DNA from: Xanthostigma xanthostigma
Taxonomy: Eukaryota > Arthropoda > Insecta > Raphidioptera > Raphidiidae
NCBI GenBank assembly: GCA_963575645.1
Contig: OY754467.1
Location: 2,108,001 to 2,172,000 of the forward strand
Length of the DNA: 64,000 nt
Direction of reading: 5' to 3'
Below the pieces are notes generated by a model that saw only the letters and a program-made list of their open reading frames with translations, had not been told where the DNA came from and did not search any database. This document shows positions 44,892 to 56,429 of this stretch, in pieces. The position numbers were made by a program, and so were the translations under genes. The first letter of the stretch is position 1. The number at the start of each line of letters is the position of its first letter.

Positions 44892-45468
44892 CTTAGTGGG
44901 ACCTGTGCGAATTATTCGCACTAAATAAGTATAATAATTATCACTTTACAAAATTATTTTTTAAATATGATTGCAGGTATTCAATTCGTTTCTAATTTTG
45001 CACACTGCTTATAACGTTCTTCTTTTTGTTGTATTACAATATGAAGCTCAGATGACAGATCGAAGAAATATTTTACTAAAATTGTCATATAGAGGCGCAA
45101 GTAGCAAAAGCGTTGAGCTAAGCCGTCAGATGGCATCATTCAGCATTGCTGTGACGTTGTTCAGCGTTGCTCGCTGTTTCAAAATTAAAGCCGTCAGATG
45201 GCAGTATGCAGTATTTCAATATGAAGGTCAGATGACAGATCGAAGTGTTGACGTTGTTTCAAAATTAAAGCTGTCAGATGGCAGACGTTGTTCAGCGTTG
45301 CTGTATTTTAATTAATTTACAAAAACAAAAGCAATAATAAATTTTTTAGTTGTCGATGTCAGTGGAGCAAGCAATTATCTAAAATATGATTGGAGAAATT
45401 GTGATGTTTTTTTTAAAAAGGGAGGAAAACATCTTTAACCTTAGCGTATAACGTATTAATATATATGA
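44892..45468 (-). mobile_element. Helitron family 2, copy d
   Basis: Co-linear with copy a; the terminal CTAG reads CTTAG here and 5' TC lies at 45467-45468. A 114-codon frame inside it is the repeat-derived frame shared by several copies, not a gene. Confidence 0.8.
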
Positions 45469-45759
45469 TGATGTAGTGTTAATCCATAATATATATGAAA
45501 ACATATTTGGTGAAAAAAAAATATCTCATATGAGTAAGCACTCATTGTTGTCAGAACCATAATGTCGATTCAAGAAACGATCAACAACCAACACCTCTAA
45601 ACATTCCTTCAAAAGAGAAAGTGGACCTCTAGAAGGCGATAGCCAGGTTTAAACATCTGTTAAACAACTTATTATATACCATATACAGAATTAAGCCTGG
45701 TACACAATCAATTTCACGCAGCGGACATTCTTACTTTTCCAGTTATATTTAGTCTATAT

Positions 45760-46069
45760 CAGGGATCGGAAACCTGCGGCTCTTTTGATGTAAAGTTCCA
45801 TACGCAAAAAATAACTATTTTCTTACATAAACCTTTAAAAATCGTCCAAACGATCCATGATTGAGCACCATGTCTATCTCTCAGCCATTTCCACTCGCGT
45901 CTCACCCGCACCGCCCGCGTCGCGACGAATCGTCCTCGGATATATATATTATACCTATATAAGCAAATACTATAATACTGGAACGAAAATGTTTAGTGGC
46001 TCTTCAAAAACTGGGAAATTTTGTAAATTAACTTTTGGCTCTTCCGTCTCAAAAGGTTGTCGACCCCTG
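45760..46069. mobile_element. hAT MITE, 310 bp
   Basis: TIR 'cagggatcggaaacct' against 'caggggtcgacaacct'. Flanks GTCTATAT (45752-45759) and GTCTATAA (46070-46077) match at seven of eight bases. Both subterminal regions contain 'ggctctt'. It lies at the left edge of the family 5 Helitron piece. Confidence 0.8.
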
Positions 46070-46296
46070 GTCTATAAAGAGGTGAAATTTATAAGGTTGG
46101 ATATAGTAGGGTAAGCTCCGGAACTACTCATCCAATTTCAAAAATTTTCACCAATATTTAGAACGGACCTTCAGGATGGACATAGGCTATATCATCACGT
46201 TAAAATAAAAACATTTCGTGGAAACCAGTCTTCCAACGTAAGGCGACGAAAAAACGGCAGTAATCTACACATTCGGGCGAAACCGGGCTTAGCTAG
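46070..46296 (+). mobile_element. Helitron family 5, 3' end, copy 2
   Basis: 'tctataaagaggtgaaattt' through 'gaccttcaggatggacatag' to 'gggcttagctag', CTAG at 46293-46296, then T. Matches 4836-5063. Confidence 0.75.
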
Positions 46297-46336
46297 TGCT
46301 GAAATAGTTTTGGTTATTAAATGAAACAATGTTTAA

Positions 46337-46617
46337 CTAGTGTGACCTGTGCGAATTATTCAGATCGATTAACAGATCGAAATGTTGACGTTGTTTCAAA
46401 ATTAAAGCCGTCAGATGGCAGACGTTGTTCAGCGTTGCTGTATTTTAATTAATTTACAAAAACAAAAGCAATAATAAAATTTTTAGTTGTCGATGTCAGT
46501 AGAGCAAGCAATTATCTGTAAAATGATATCTATATAATTTATGTGGAGAAATTGTGAGGTTTTTTCTAAAAAGGGAGGCAAACATCTTTAACCTTAGCGT
46601 ATTAATATAATATATGA
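46337..46617 (-). mobile_element. Helitron family 2, copy e (internal deletion)
   Basis: CTAG at 46337-46340 and TC end at 46616-46617 are present, but ~270 bp of the centre is missing. Only half of the hairpin ('gcgaattattc') remains. Confidence 0.8.
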
Positions 46618-46797
46618 TGGTTACAGTTTCTGTCCCTGGTGGTAACAAAATATATACATCATTAAAACGAGGTTAATAAGTTAATGCACTCAAAGCTGTA
46701 TAGATTAAGCTTAAATCTGAAACATACTCGGTACTGTGCGGATCAATAATGTACAGTTGCGTGAAGTCGACTGTACAAGTAATATGATATGATATTA

Positions 46798-47126
46798 AGG
46801 CCGCTGCAAACGAGACTGGGTTCGCAGCTGGGACTTGCACTGGCTAGAAATGACGTCACTGCGGGCTCGCCTGCTAGCTCACAAGATGGATTTCAAAATC
46901 AGAACAGGGGCTATTTTTTGCGCTTGTTTTGATCAAGAAGCAATTAAAAGATCAGTCTCTTGTCACGTTGGCAACATGGAATAACGCCCACAGACAAACA
47001 TCGTGTGCGTTCTGTTCAGATACAATAAACGCATCATGCGAAGCCAGTACGAAATCCAGTGGCACAGCAAGCTTACAACCTAGCAGCCAAATCTAGAGGC
47101 AAAACCAGTCTCGTGTGCAGCGGCCT
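46798..47126. mobile_element. PIF/Harbinger-like MITE
   Basis: TTA at 46795-46797 and 47127-47129; TIR 'aggccgctgcaaacgagact' with one mismatch to the complement of the right end. 329 bp, no frame. Confidence 0.75.
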
Positions 47127-47355
47127 TTATGCTTTTTTTATTTCTGACTGACCTCTTGACACAGTCAGTACACATACATACAATTATACATACATACTAT
47201 AATATAACAACTCCACGATTCCATCTGTCGCACATATTCTACGTAGCCGGGATCGTATCTTGACATTTAAATAATTAATAAAGTAACGAGTCACTTTTGC
47301 ATATGTGTGTGTTAATGCGATTGCTAGGGCTGGGTTTACCTATATCAGATTTATA

Positions 47356-47860
47356 CAGAGTGTTCTACGACATGACTGCCATAGCCTGGGACTGTCTTGC
47401 TGGGGTGATTTCAAGTCAAAAATGTCTAATGAACATATACCCGGAACGCTATCCTAACTGAGCTAGAAGCATTTGAAATTTTAAATAAGTAAGCCCACTA
47501 ATAAAGGTATTAGGTTCGACTGTTGGTTTTGTTATTATTAAAAAGATCAGGTGGCTGTGAATCACCATTAGTATTTTTTCGTGCTGATTCTGAGACTCTT
47601 CACAGAGCTACCACTTCAATTCTAAGAAGAGCTAGACTATGTATACAGCAACTGGGTGGACATTTTGAGCAACTAATTCAATAAAGCGATTTCTTTTTAA
47701 ACGGTTTTTAAATTCCTACTACTACTTATCTAAAATTTCAAATGCTTCTAGCTCAGTTAGGATAGCGTTCCGGGTATTTATGTTCATTAGACATTTTTGA
47801 CTTGAAATCACCCCAGCAACACAGTCCCAGGCTACGGCAGTCATATCGTAGGACATCCTG
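47356..47860 (+). mobile_element. Mariner-like element with ~120-bp TIRs
   Basis: TA at 47354-47355 and 47861-47862. Arms 47356-47475 and 47740-47860 are inverted copies, e.g. 'agcctgggactgtcttgctg' left. Between them is the end of a transposase frame. Mariner-family elements with long TIRs are known. Confidence 0.8.
47583..47684 (+). pseudogene. Mariner-like transposase C-terminus relic
   Basis: Thirty-three codons plus TAA; the end reads 'ILRRARLCIQQLGGHFEQLI'. Several insect mariner/IS630-type transposases end in an 'RRxxxCIxxxGxHFEHLL'-like sequence. Everything upstream, including the catalytic triad, is absent. Confidence 0.65.
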
Positions 47861-48649
47861 TATTTTACAGGGTTCGTTTCAAAATATTCAATATGGCCGT
47901 TCTTTGCGATGCGTTTGCATTGACAATATACGAGGATTCGATGTTTAATTTAAAAATGTATATTTTCCAAGCAGAAATTTGTCGTTCTTTCAAAACGTAA
48001 ATTATATTGAAGGGAAAAAACGCGAGTGTTAGTCACATCGTAAAATAGAACCAAGATGTAGTGATACGGTTAACTTTGTTGCTTTTCTCTTTAATAACTT
48101 GATATTAACATTTAAATTTAAATGCGAAACTGTTTTTTTTTTAATTTCAAAACACAATTAAACTTTGTACAGCCCTAGTGGATACATATCTGAACGATGA
48201 AAGATAATTAATTAATATTATGAAGATAGTATTTTTGCATACATTTTTTTTTTAAATCTAAATTAAAAAAAATATATTCAAAGTTACAGCTTCTAAATAC
48301 TTCAATCTGCGAAACTACTCATCCGATTTCAAAAATAAAGTTGTTTGGATAACTGATTTAAAAAATGTTCTGGTCATCCCTATAGTCTATCAGAATATCA
48401 TCCACAATCCAATAAACCATATTTATCATTCGTTTAAATACATTTCTAATCAGTAAATAAAATGTTAGTTTGGGTTGAATTAAAATCTGGAGTGCATATA
48501 ATAAATGATGCGTTCGAAGTTTATTATTTATTATATGATTTCGAGGTTAAGTTCACCATTAAAATCAATTTATCTAAACTTTCTCTAATATCTGTAATTT
48601 CAAACAGTTTTAAATTGTCACTGCCAATAAACAAAATAATTACTTTTAA
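47861..48649. repeat. Dispersed repeat W, copy 2, and spacer
   Basis: 47885-48085 is the inverse of 24951-25146 ('atattcaatatggccg', 'ggttaactttgttgctttt'). The remainder is AT-rich; the 65-codon frame at 48462 has no domain. Confidence 0.45.
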
Positions 48650-49335
48650 ACTGTTTTAATACCAAGTAGCGATATCTATTAGAAGTAGCTCAAAGCTATA
48701 TTGGTTCAGAAGCTAATCTGGTAGAATTTGCTCAAAGCTATTAGTTCAGACTAGTCAAGTGCCGGATCGTTAAAAATGTATATCCGCGGATACGGATCTG
48801 AATACGGATATTTGGTTTCAAGATCCTCGGATACGGATCTTAACTTTCTTAGAGTACGCGGCGATAAATATTGCACATCGACCTTTGGAAAGAGACTATC
48901 TGTTATGGGAAAAAGTTATTGACCTCTTTAAGAGTTAACTCTCATAACAGATTGTCTCTTTCCAAAGATCGCTGTGCAATATCTCATTATAAAGATAGTT
49001 TTTTGGTACCTTTGAGTTATGTACTATTGGTATGGTACTCACTACGATAAATGTTTGCAACATAAAGGTGCCAAATACGATTTAAAATAAAAAATAATCT
49101 GAATGGAATAGTTTTTCATTATTACCTAATCACCTATATAATATATAAAATTTCATCTATGAATTGAAAATTAATAAGGTAAAAGATCCGCCAAAAACTA
49201 ACGGATACGGATCTTTCTTCTGCCTCGGATATTCGCGGATACGGATATCCGGCACATCACTAGTTCAGACGCCGGGCCGCAAACGAAATACATTTTGCAG
49301 AATTATATCTATCACACCCGGGTGAAACCGGGACG
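48650..49335 (+). mobile_element. Helitron family 4, 3' part, split by hAT
   Basis: 'ctcaaagctatattggttca' before the insertion and 'gacgccgggccgcaaacg' after it. The 3' hairpin 'acccgggtgaaaccggga' is followed by 'ccgctcg', a mutated CTAG end, at about 49335. Confidence 0.7.
48752..49262. mobile_element. hAT MITE with subterminal GGATACGGAT repeats
   Basis: Perfect 8-bp duplications GTTCAGAC (48744-48751, 49263-49270). TIR 'tagtcaagtgccggat' against 'tagtgatgtgccggat'. At least six 'ggatacggat' or similar repeats cluster at both ends. An internal ~115-bp inverted repeat (48873-48990) pairs 'gcacatcgacctttggaaag' with 'ctttccaaagatcgctgtgc'. No frame. Confidence 0.9.
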
Positions 49336-49832
49336 GACCGCTCGAATGTTAATTGAACTATGATACCGTCAAATTGATGTCAGTAAATTACATTGAAATT
49401 CAGCTAATTATTCTATTAAATAATTATGACTCATTCTTAAAAAGAACAGCCATTACGATAATGAAAATTAAATATTAACGTGACTTGTTTTTAAAATATT
49501 AAAGCAATGACTGACTGTATTTTGCAATTATACCTAAATTGCAATTTAACGTTTCCTCTTTGTCTTGCATTTTATCTGGATGCGTCGGACTCTTATAATT
49601 ATTGTATGGTGAATTATTATCACTTGCATTATTGATCAACGCACTGCGCGTAGGAAGGACTCGAACCTTGGCTACTGCAGACAGATTATTTAAGCTAACC
49701 TGTTACATGCAAACCGGTTCATTCAAAAACAACGCAACTATTAATAGCTGGTCTATTTATCATAATATACACACATTCTTAAGCTGCATACACAACGACA
49801 AAAAAATTATCTCAATATTGCATTATTAGTGA
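49336..49832. other. Spacer with a possible tRNA-like relic (minus)
   Basis: On the minus strand around 49640-49705, 'aaggttcgagtcctt' matches a T-arm/B box, and 'ggttagctt' lies ~50 bp upstream. The rest does not fold into a convincing cloverleaf. It may be a SINE head remnant. Nothing else seen. Confidence 0.3.
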
Positions 49833-50420
49833 TGTGTCCACATGACTCTTTATTGGGAGCTGGCTCCTTGCGCTCCGCTCACTAAAAAGAGTCGTTCAAA
49901 GGAGCTACACTAGACGGTACGCACTACACAAGAGTGCAGACTGCAGAGATGTGAACTGTCATCATGCATGCTCAGGAGTCACGTAGCATTGCACAGCACA
50001 ATACACACTCAGCTCTAAGCTCATTTTAATATGATTCTGATCTTATATTATTCGCATTTCGGATAAATTATAAAGTATAATAAAAGCTTAACAAAAATAA
50101 TTTTTTTTGTTACAATATTATATCTTTGTCAACGACGTCAATGTGAATGGTTTAAGTCACTGTAAGCTTAGTACTATTACACTAAGTTAAAGTGTGTCAT
50201 TCAGCATTAAATGACTCAGCAAAGATAACTCCGTACAGTGCCTCTGTGGCCTGCGCTGTGTGTGCTCTGTAAATGTGCGAATGCAACAGTACAGAACAGC
50301 TCAGCACAGAGCAATGGCGCTCAGAATGAGTCATTAACCAAAAAAAAGAGCGACTCGCTTCGCTCCGGGAAAGGAGTCGTTCATTATGAACGACTCGCTC
50401 AGGAGCGATTATCCTGCTGC
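49833..50420. mobile_element. Probable hAT fragment
   Basis: Begins 'tagtgatgtgtccacatgac', sharing its first ten bases with the hAT end at 49262. Contains repeated 'gagtcgttc' and 'cgactcgct' in both orientations near each side. No right terminus or 8-bp duplication resolved. Confidence 0.5.
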
Positions 50421-51289
50421 GGAAATTTTTCTTTATAAATGGCGGATTAGCCCACACAGGCACAAAAAAAAAGAAAATTATATTTTTTATATGAATTTGA
50501 TTCTATTTAATAAATAGAGTAATTGTGATCCATGAAAGTTAACAAAGAAGTTTTTGGATTTTTTCCAAAACCTTCTCTATATTTTTTATTTTAAACTTTC
50601 ATTTTTTTGGAGCCCTTTTTCGTTTATTTTACGTTTTAAGATTTTTCATGTCATATTCGGGTTCCCAAGAAAATCTATGTCAAATTTTAACCTTCTAACT
50701 CATCGGCAGGGGCAAATGTTGGTAGGCCGATTGTCTATATTAGCCTTTTTTGTTTACTAGAATGATTTTATTTTTATTTTATGATAGATATAATTTCTAA
50801 GGTGAAATTAATAGCGCGTTTTTATTGTCTTTGTTGTAATAACTAACACAACCGTAAGCTGTAATTTTTGTGGTGTCGAACGCTCATTTTGTACAGGGCG
50901 GCAAAAACTAGCTACGAAAAAGCCAGTATTCATGACGGGATCGGAATCTTACATTCTTATGTCCACAGTTATGTTCCCGGGTCAGAATAGTTGAGCTCCT
51001 CGACTCCTGCTCGCCGATAAGTTCGAAGACATTTCTGAACTGAATAACAACAAGACCTAACCTAAAAAAACCGTTATCTACATTTTTCTCCATTTGTAGT
51101 TAGTTCACTTTCTCGGTTTATTATGGAAATATTGCCTACCACGCAGGAAAGCAGATTAAGAAAAGACTAATTTGAAGTACGTGCATGAACTCAGCTGTTG
51201 AGCGTCTATAATCTACAAACTATACGAACTTAAACACGCGTTGTGTCAAAACTAACACCTACTGTTTTTTTAGGTTACAGCGACATCAC
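50421..51289. other. No recognised gene
   Basis: Frames of 61-68 codons only. 51201-51218 is a copy of 'agcgtctataatctacaa'. Confidence 0.4.
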
Positions 51290-51549
51290 CTTTTTAACCG
51301 ACTTCAACAAAAAGGAGGAGGTTCTGTGTTCGTCTGTATATTTTTTTTTTTTATGTATGTTCACCGATTTCTCCGTCAATTATGGACCGATTTTCAATTT
51401 TTTTTTTATTCGAAAGAGTGCACCTCAGAGGTGGTCCCATCGGAACCAAGTCAGGATCTGTAGGTGGAATCCGGAGAAATCGAGGGAAACTCTCAAATTT
51501 CAAAGAAACGCATAATGTTTTTTATGATGTTCACCGATTTTTAGTGTTA
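51290..51549 (+). repeat. Lepidopteran-type dispersed repeat fragment
   Basis: Starts 'tttttaaccgacttcaacaa' and continues with 'aggaggaggttctg', 'tatgtatgttcaccgattt' and 'gtggtcccatcgg'. This order resembles a repeat common in moth and butterfly genomes. It supports the taxonomic guess but has no coding content. Confidence 0.5.
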
Positions 51550-51785
51550 TATTAACACTAAAAAGAGAAAAATAAAATATTTTTAACAAAAAAATTGAAC
51601 CGACTTCACACTAAAAAGTAAAAAATAATTGCGTATTGAAATGTTTTGGAGTCGGTGTAGCTCTCGGAATAGATTTCATTTTGGCTGACACCGACTCCAA
51701 AACATTTCAATACGCAATTATTTTTTACTTTTTAGTGTGAAGTCGGTTCAATTTTTTTGTTAAAAATATTTTATAAATCTTTCAT
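51550..51785. repeat. Foldback element with ACTAAAAAGTAAAAA box
   Basis: Left arm 51566-51652, right arm 51683-51773; nearly perfect. Each arm has 'cactaaaaagtaaaaaataa' or its complement, and 'accgactccaaaacatttca' borders the 30-bp loop. Confidence 0.85.
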
Positions 51786-52209
51786 TTGAAAATCAATAAA
51801 AAAATATATTACGAATAATCTCTTACGACGTGTCACTAAAAACAATGAATTATTTATCTGCTATTGTGTTTTAAGATTGGATTATTTCTAGTTTTCTTAT
51901 CTTCGTTTCCTACTGATTGTGTAATAGGCTTAACAAACTTATACATACATACATGCATACAGATGTAACATTATATTTATACAGGATTTTGACCCTCGGT
52001 TTATTTGATAAAAAAAAACTACATTAAAAAAGAGAATGTTTATAAAAAGAACTAAAAATAGAAATCACATAAACGATACTGTACAGTTAATCAAGTTTCT
52101 CAAAAATAAAATGGGTGCTACCGTTCGTTTGTAGACAACGGCAAGGATTTATTTATTTTCAAAATTTCCTATTATTGCACAATTATAGGTTAAAAAAATA
52201 TATATATAT
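51786..52209. other. No recognised feature
   Basis: AT-rich with short TA repeats just before the LTR. Confidence 0.4.
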
Positions 52210-52851
52210 TGTAACACCCCCCAAAAGGTATGACAAAGAAATTCGTGAGACAACAATCGGCTCGTCATTCTAACAATGACACACAGATTGTTGCGGGACA
52301 ACAATCGGCTTGTTGTTCTAACAATGGCACACGGATTGTTATTGGGGAGCAAACGGCTTGTTATTCTAACAATTGACATACGGATTATTATGGGACAACA
52401 ATCGGCTTGATTGTTCAAACAATAACAATATGCGTAGGTAAAAAAGACTTTGGTGCCAAATTCCAAACAATAATGAATGCAAGAAAAAGAAAGAACTATT
52501 CAGCGCATACATATACAACGGCGATAGCTCAGTGGACAGGCAAATAGTTGTGACATAAATTGACAGTACCGTGAAAGTACTGAGGTAACTGCTGATATAA
52601 ATGAACTGTATATAGTTAATAAATGAGTGTGCTAAATAAATTTTGGTGTGTTCCTGTGTCGTAAATATTTTATATACATAAATAGTGACTTTGTATTCTT
52701 TATTATTAATTCTTTTATTTTATTAGTTAGAATTTGTTGTTTTGTTTCTGTTACGTTATAGTGATTTTAGTTTGTTTGTTTATTTGTTTTGTTAACGTTT
52801 TACTATTGTAAATAAATATTTTCCACCAAGAACAAGAACAGTTTTGTTACA
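52210..52851. mobile_element. Probable solo LTR
   Basis: Begins 'tgtaacaccccccaaaagg' and ends 'cagttttgttaca', giving the inverted ends TGTAACA/TGTTACA. ATAT flanks both sides as a possible 4-bp duplication. Several AATAAA signals (e.g. 52617, 52635, 52811) lie in the right half. 642 bp. No gag/pol or second LTR adjoins it, so it is most simply a solo LTR of a Ty3/Gypsy-type element left by recombination. Confidence 0.7.
52249..52441 (+). repeat. 48-bp tandem repeat in the LTR
   Basis: Four units start at 52249, 52297, 52347 and 52394, sharing 'gacaacaatcggcttgtt' and 'cacacggattgtta'. Position near the left end fits U3 enhancer-type repeats. The 105-codon minus frame across it is a repeat artefact. 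Confidence 0.85.
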
Positions 52852-53043
52852 ATATTAAGGATACTTCCTCTTACTGAAATGAGCTGTGTCGAGGGGAAGG
52901 AAATTATAGTCTGTGTATGGCTTGTGGCTAAGGTGTAAATGTGCATGTGTTTTGTGAGGATGACTTGTAATGTGTGTATATGTTTGTGAGGAGCTTTACA
53001 TCTAAAGGTCGCTGCACACTAGTAATCAATTTGAAATTAAAAA

Positions 53044-53735
53044 AATTGGTTGTCTGTAAAGTCGGTTTACGGACGATAGTTTTACGTGATAACGTATTCC
53101 GTAATACATAACCTAAACCTCCCAAAATTTGGTTTCAATCCGCTTATCCTTGGTGTCGGAATGATAAGAAATGTCAAAAGTGACGTTTGCAACTGTCAAA
53201 GTATTATGTTCTAATAATAATTAGTTATTCCAATACTTAACTTAGAAGGCGTTGCATTTCACAAAATACTAATGTCAAAAAATTGAATTAAACATTAGAA
53301 ATGCAGCCGTTTTCATGTTAAGACAAGACATACGTTATTTTCTAATTTCCATGTACGGCAAACAAAGACAACCGACCGCGTCGCGCCATACATTAGACAA
53401 CATTGCATTTATACAGCTATTTTTCTATATAAATTTGTATAAAAAAACTGTTTAGGCAAATTCTGTTATACGAAATCTATGTAAAATGTTCTCCTCTTTC
53501 GTTTAAGACTGGTTTCAAACCGATCTGATTTAAATTGAGCGAGAAATTAGCAAAAAGCACGCACAGGGTCAGGCGGAACGTTACGCGTTAGGAACGTTAC
53601 GCGTTAGGAACGTTACGTTAGGAACGTTACGTTAGGAACGTTACGACCGTTACACTTTTTCGTACATGCAGCCGGTGTTTTATCAATTTATAAGATTGGT
53701 GATTTATCAATTTATAAGACGTTATCACGTCAAAA
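53044..53735 (+). mobile_element. Repeat N, full-length copy 2
   Basis: Same ends and interior as 37588-38249. The minisatellite at 53575-53645 has at least five 'ggaacgttac' units, more than in the other copies, so it has expanded here. Confidence 0.85.
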
Positions 53736-54434
53736 GGGTACAAATAATTAAAATCGCGGCTAATGATGTCCCTGAAAAAAGTGATGAGGGTTATTGTATT
53801 TAAAATAATTACTAAATTATGAAAGACGATATTCATTACTATTTTATATTTCTGCTAGTAAAACAATAGATAATAATGATTGTGTAACTTTAAAAAATGT
53901 ACCTATCTTACATAATATCTATACTATGAAAAGATAAGAAACTCGTCATGCAATTGTTTACAACTTGGCATTCATTGGACAATATTGTCTTTAATGGCCG
54001 ACAAACGAGCCGCGGAATGCAATTTCATTCATACCTTCTTTTGAATAATTTAATAAAAAACAAACTTTCTTATATGAAACGTTAAACCTACATCAAAATT
54101 CTCACCTAAAATATTTTGACTGCTACGCTGTCAAAATTTTACACGCTTTTTTAAAAACCAATTAGACGGCCAACGTAAACATTTTCTTAATGATAATATA
54201 AAACTAAAATGTTTTAACCTAGAAAAACTTTCGCTTCTCAGCAACAGCGTGTTCTAAAAACCGTTACTCAATATTTTGACTGCTGTCATGAATATTACAC
54301 GCTTTTTAAATCTAATTAGGCAGACAATTTTATTAAGGAAGAGCGAGTCTCGACTGTTTTTACACGAAACAAAATATTACACAATTTTATATGTATAAAC
54401 AATTGTTATCTATCTCACTTCTGATATACTGATA
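53736..54434. other. No gene; short direct repeats
   Basis: 54110-54175 and 54270-54330 share 'aatattttgactgct' and 'ttacacgcttttt'. Otherwise featureless. Confidence 0.45.
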
Positions 54435-54758
54435 CAGTAGACCCCCGGTAATCCGGCACCCCTGTAATCCGACATGGTCTATTATTTATTATTGAATATT
54501 TTTTTGACAATCTTCGCTCATGCATGATTGAACAAGTTATAACTTGTACGCACCACCACTATTGTGCTCGACGCGTAGGGTATTTCTATAGCATTAATGT
54601 CATTAATTTTATAATAAAACATAAGCTCTCTATTGTGTTGTTTAATTTACTAAATTTGACATACATACTGATTTGTACTTCAGAGTAGACAGTACTCTAT
54701 AATTCGATAGTCCGACACTGCCCTACAAAATGTTTGTCGGATTACCGGGGGTACACTG
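54435..54758. mobile_element. Pogo/Tc1-type MITE, 324 bp
   Basis: TA at 54433-54434 and 54759-54760; TIR 'cagtagacccccggtaatcc' with two mismatches to the other end. CAGT ends with TA targets fit the pogo/Tigger branch. No frame. Confidence 0.8.
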
Positions 54759-54801
54759 TATATACTTATTTTGTTATAAGTTGGGTCAAATAAACTAAAC
54801 G

Positions 54802-55120
54802 AAAAAAAATTTTTAAACAAGCTTTTATTAGTTGTTAATAAAAATGAACTAAAAAGTTAAAAATAATTTTATTTCGTTTAGAAAAAAGTCGTTTTATACG
54901 TACTTATCAGTCTCAAGTTTTCAAATAAAAGCGTGTTACACCGTCCTTTTGTTCTCTCTTGTTATAAAATTGTAACACGCTTTTATTTGACAACTTGAGA
55001 CTGTGATAAGTACGTATAAAACAACTTATTTATTTCTAAACGGAATAAAATTATTTTTAACTTTTTAGTTCATTTTTATTAATAACTAATAAAAGCTTGT
55101 TTTCAAAATTTTTTTTTGTT
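54802..55120. repeat. Foldback element with ACTAAAAAGTTAAAAA box
   Basis: Arms of ~140 bp pair 'caagcttttattagttgtta' with its near complement at the right. The stem near the loop reads 'aaataaaagcgtgttac' / 'gtaacacgcttttattt', and the arms carry 'gaactaaaaagttaaaaata'. Loop 'accgtccttttgttctc' plus ~15 bp. Confidence 0.85.
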
Positions 55121-55147
55121 TATTTATTTTTAAGTTTTTAGTGTGCT

Positions 55148-55260
55148 TAAAGGTGCGCACACAAACGTAACGTCGTCCTATAAAAGTGTCGCGCCAATTG
55201 CACGATCTTACTCCCAACCAAACGCACCATTAAATGTTGCACATCAAAAGACGCGCCAAG
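55148..55260 (+). repeat. Dispersed repeat K, copy 3
   Basis: 'cgcacacaaacgtaacgtcg', 'gcgccaattgcacg' and 'actcccaaccaaacgc' match the other K copies. Confidence 0.6.
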
Positions 55261-55894
55261 GCCTATATATTCGCTGTTTTTCCAGAAGAGAGATACAAAT
55301 AAGGCCTTAAACACTATGTAGACTAATGCATTTGCCTCAAGTTAATACATTAATTATTATTGCTACATGTGGCTTTAAAATATAATTAATTAATAGACGA
55401 AAAGCACCGTTTCTAATGAACATAAGGTCAAAAATTTGCATGTATCGCGCGAATTGTGAAATGTTTTAAGTGCTGTGTTAGCTTGTATTATTCTGCGCAA
55501 TTTTTTTCTCTACATACCATTTACTTACAGACATGTGAATTAAAAACAAAACACGACAGGAATATTAATAAAAAATCAACTTAATACTCTATAGTACAGT
55601 CAAACACCAACGGCCAGAAACATTTTTATAATATTCTCGGTTTAAACTTAACTTCCAGTTAATTAAGAGTTAAAAAATTAAACTCAAATAATCCGCCTTA
55701 AGCAAGATTACAATCAGTTGTCGAGCGTCTATGATCTGCAATCAATCTCTCTCTCTCTCTCTCTCTTTATACAACAATGAAGAAAACTATCCTATAAAAA
55801 TTAATCACTTCAAGCGAAAATTAAATTAAAATCAGTTAACTTGAACTCCAAGCGCTTTAGTAAAACTTTTATCAATAAAGACATTATTAATTTA
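55261..55894. other. No gene; short microsatellite
   Basis: A (TC)n tract lies at about 55744-55768, beside a copy of 'agcgtctatgatctgcaa' (55724-55741). Otherwise AT-rich and empty. Confidence 0.45.
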
Positions 55895-56425
55895 CTAGAG
55901 TGACCTGTGCGAATTATTCGCACTAAATAAGTATAATAATTATCACTTTACAAAATTATTTTTTAAATATGATTGCAGGTATTCAATTCGTTTCTAATTT
56001 TGCACACTGCTTATAACGTTCTTCTTTTTGTTGTATTACAATATGAAGCTCAGATGACAGATAGAAGAAATATTTTACTAAAATTGTCATATATAGAGGC
56101 GCAAGTAGCAAAAGCGTTGAGCTAAGCCGTCAGATGGCATCGTGCAGCATTGCTGTGACGTTGTTCAGCGTTGCTCGCTGTTTCAAAATTAAAGCCGTCA
56201 GATGCAGTATTTACAATATGAAGGTCAGATAACAGATCGGAGTGTTGACGTTGTTTCAAAATTAAAGCCGTCAGATGGCAGACATTGTTCAGCGTTGCTG
56301 TATTTTAATTAATTTACAAAAACAAAAGCAATAATAAATTTTTTAGTTGTCGATGTCAGTAGAGCAAGCAATTATCTGTAAAATGATATATAATTTATGT
56401 GGAGAAATATAATATAATAATATGA
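55895..56425 (-). mobile_element. Helitron family 2, copy f
   Basis: CTAG at 55895-55898 and hairpin intact. The 5' region is shortened: after 'tatgtggagaaat' it passes to 'ataatataataatatga'. A family 3 Helitron starts a few bases further on. Confidence 0.8.
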
Positions 56426-56429
56426 TGAT

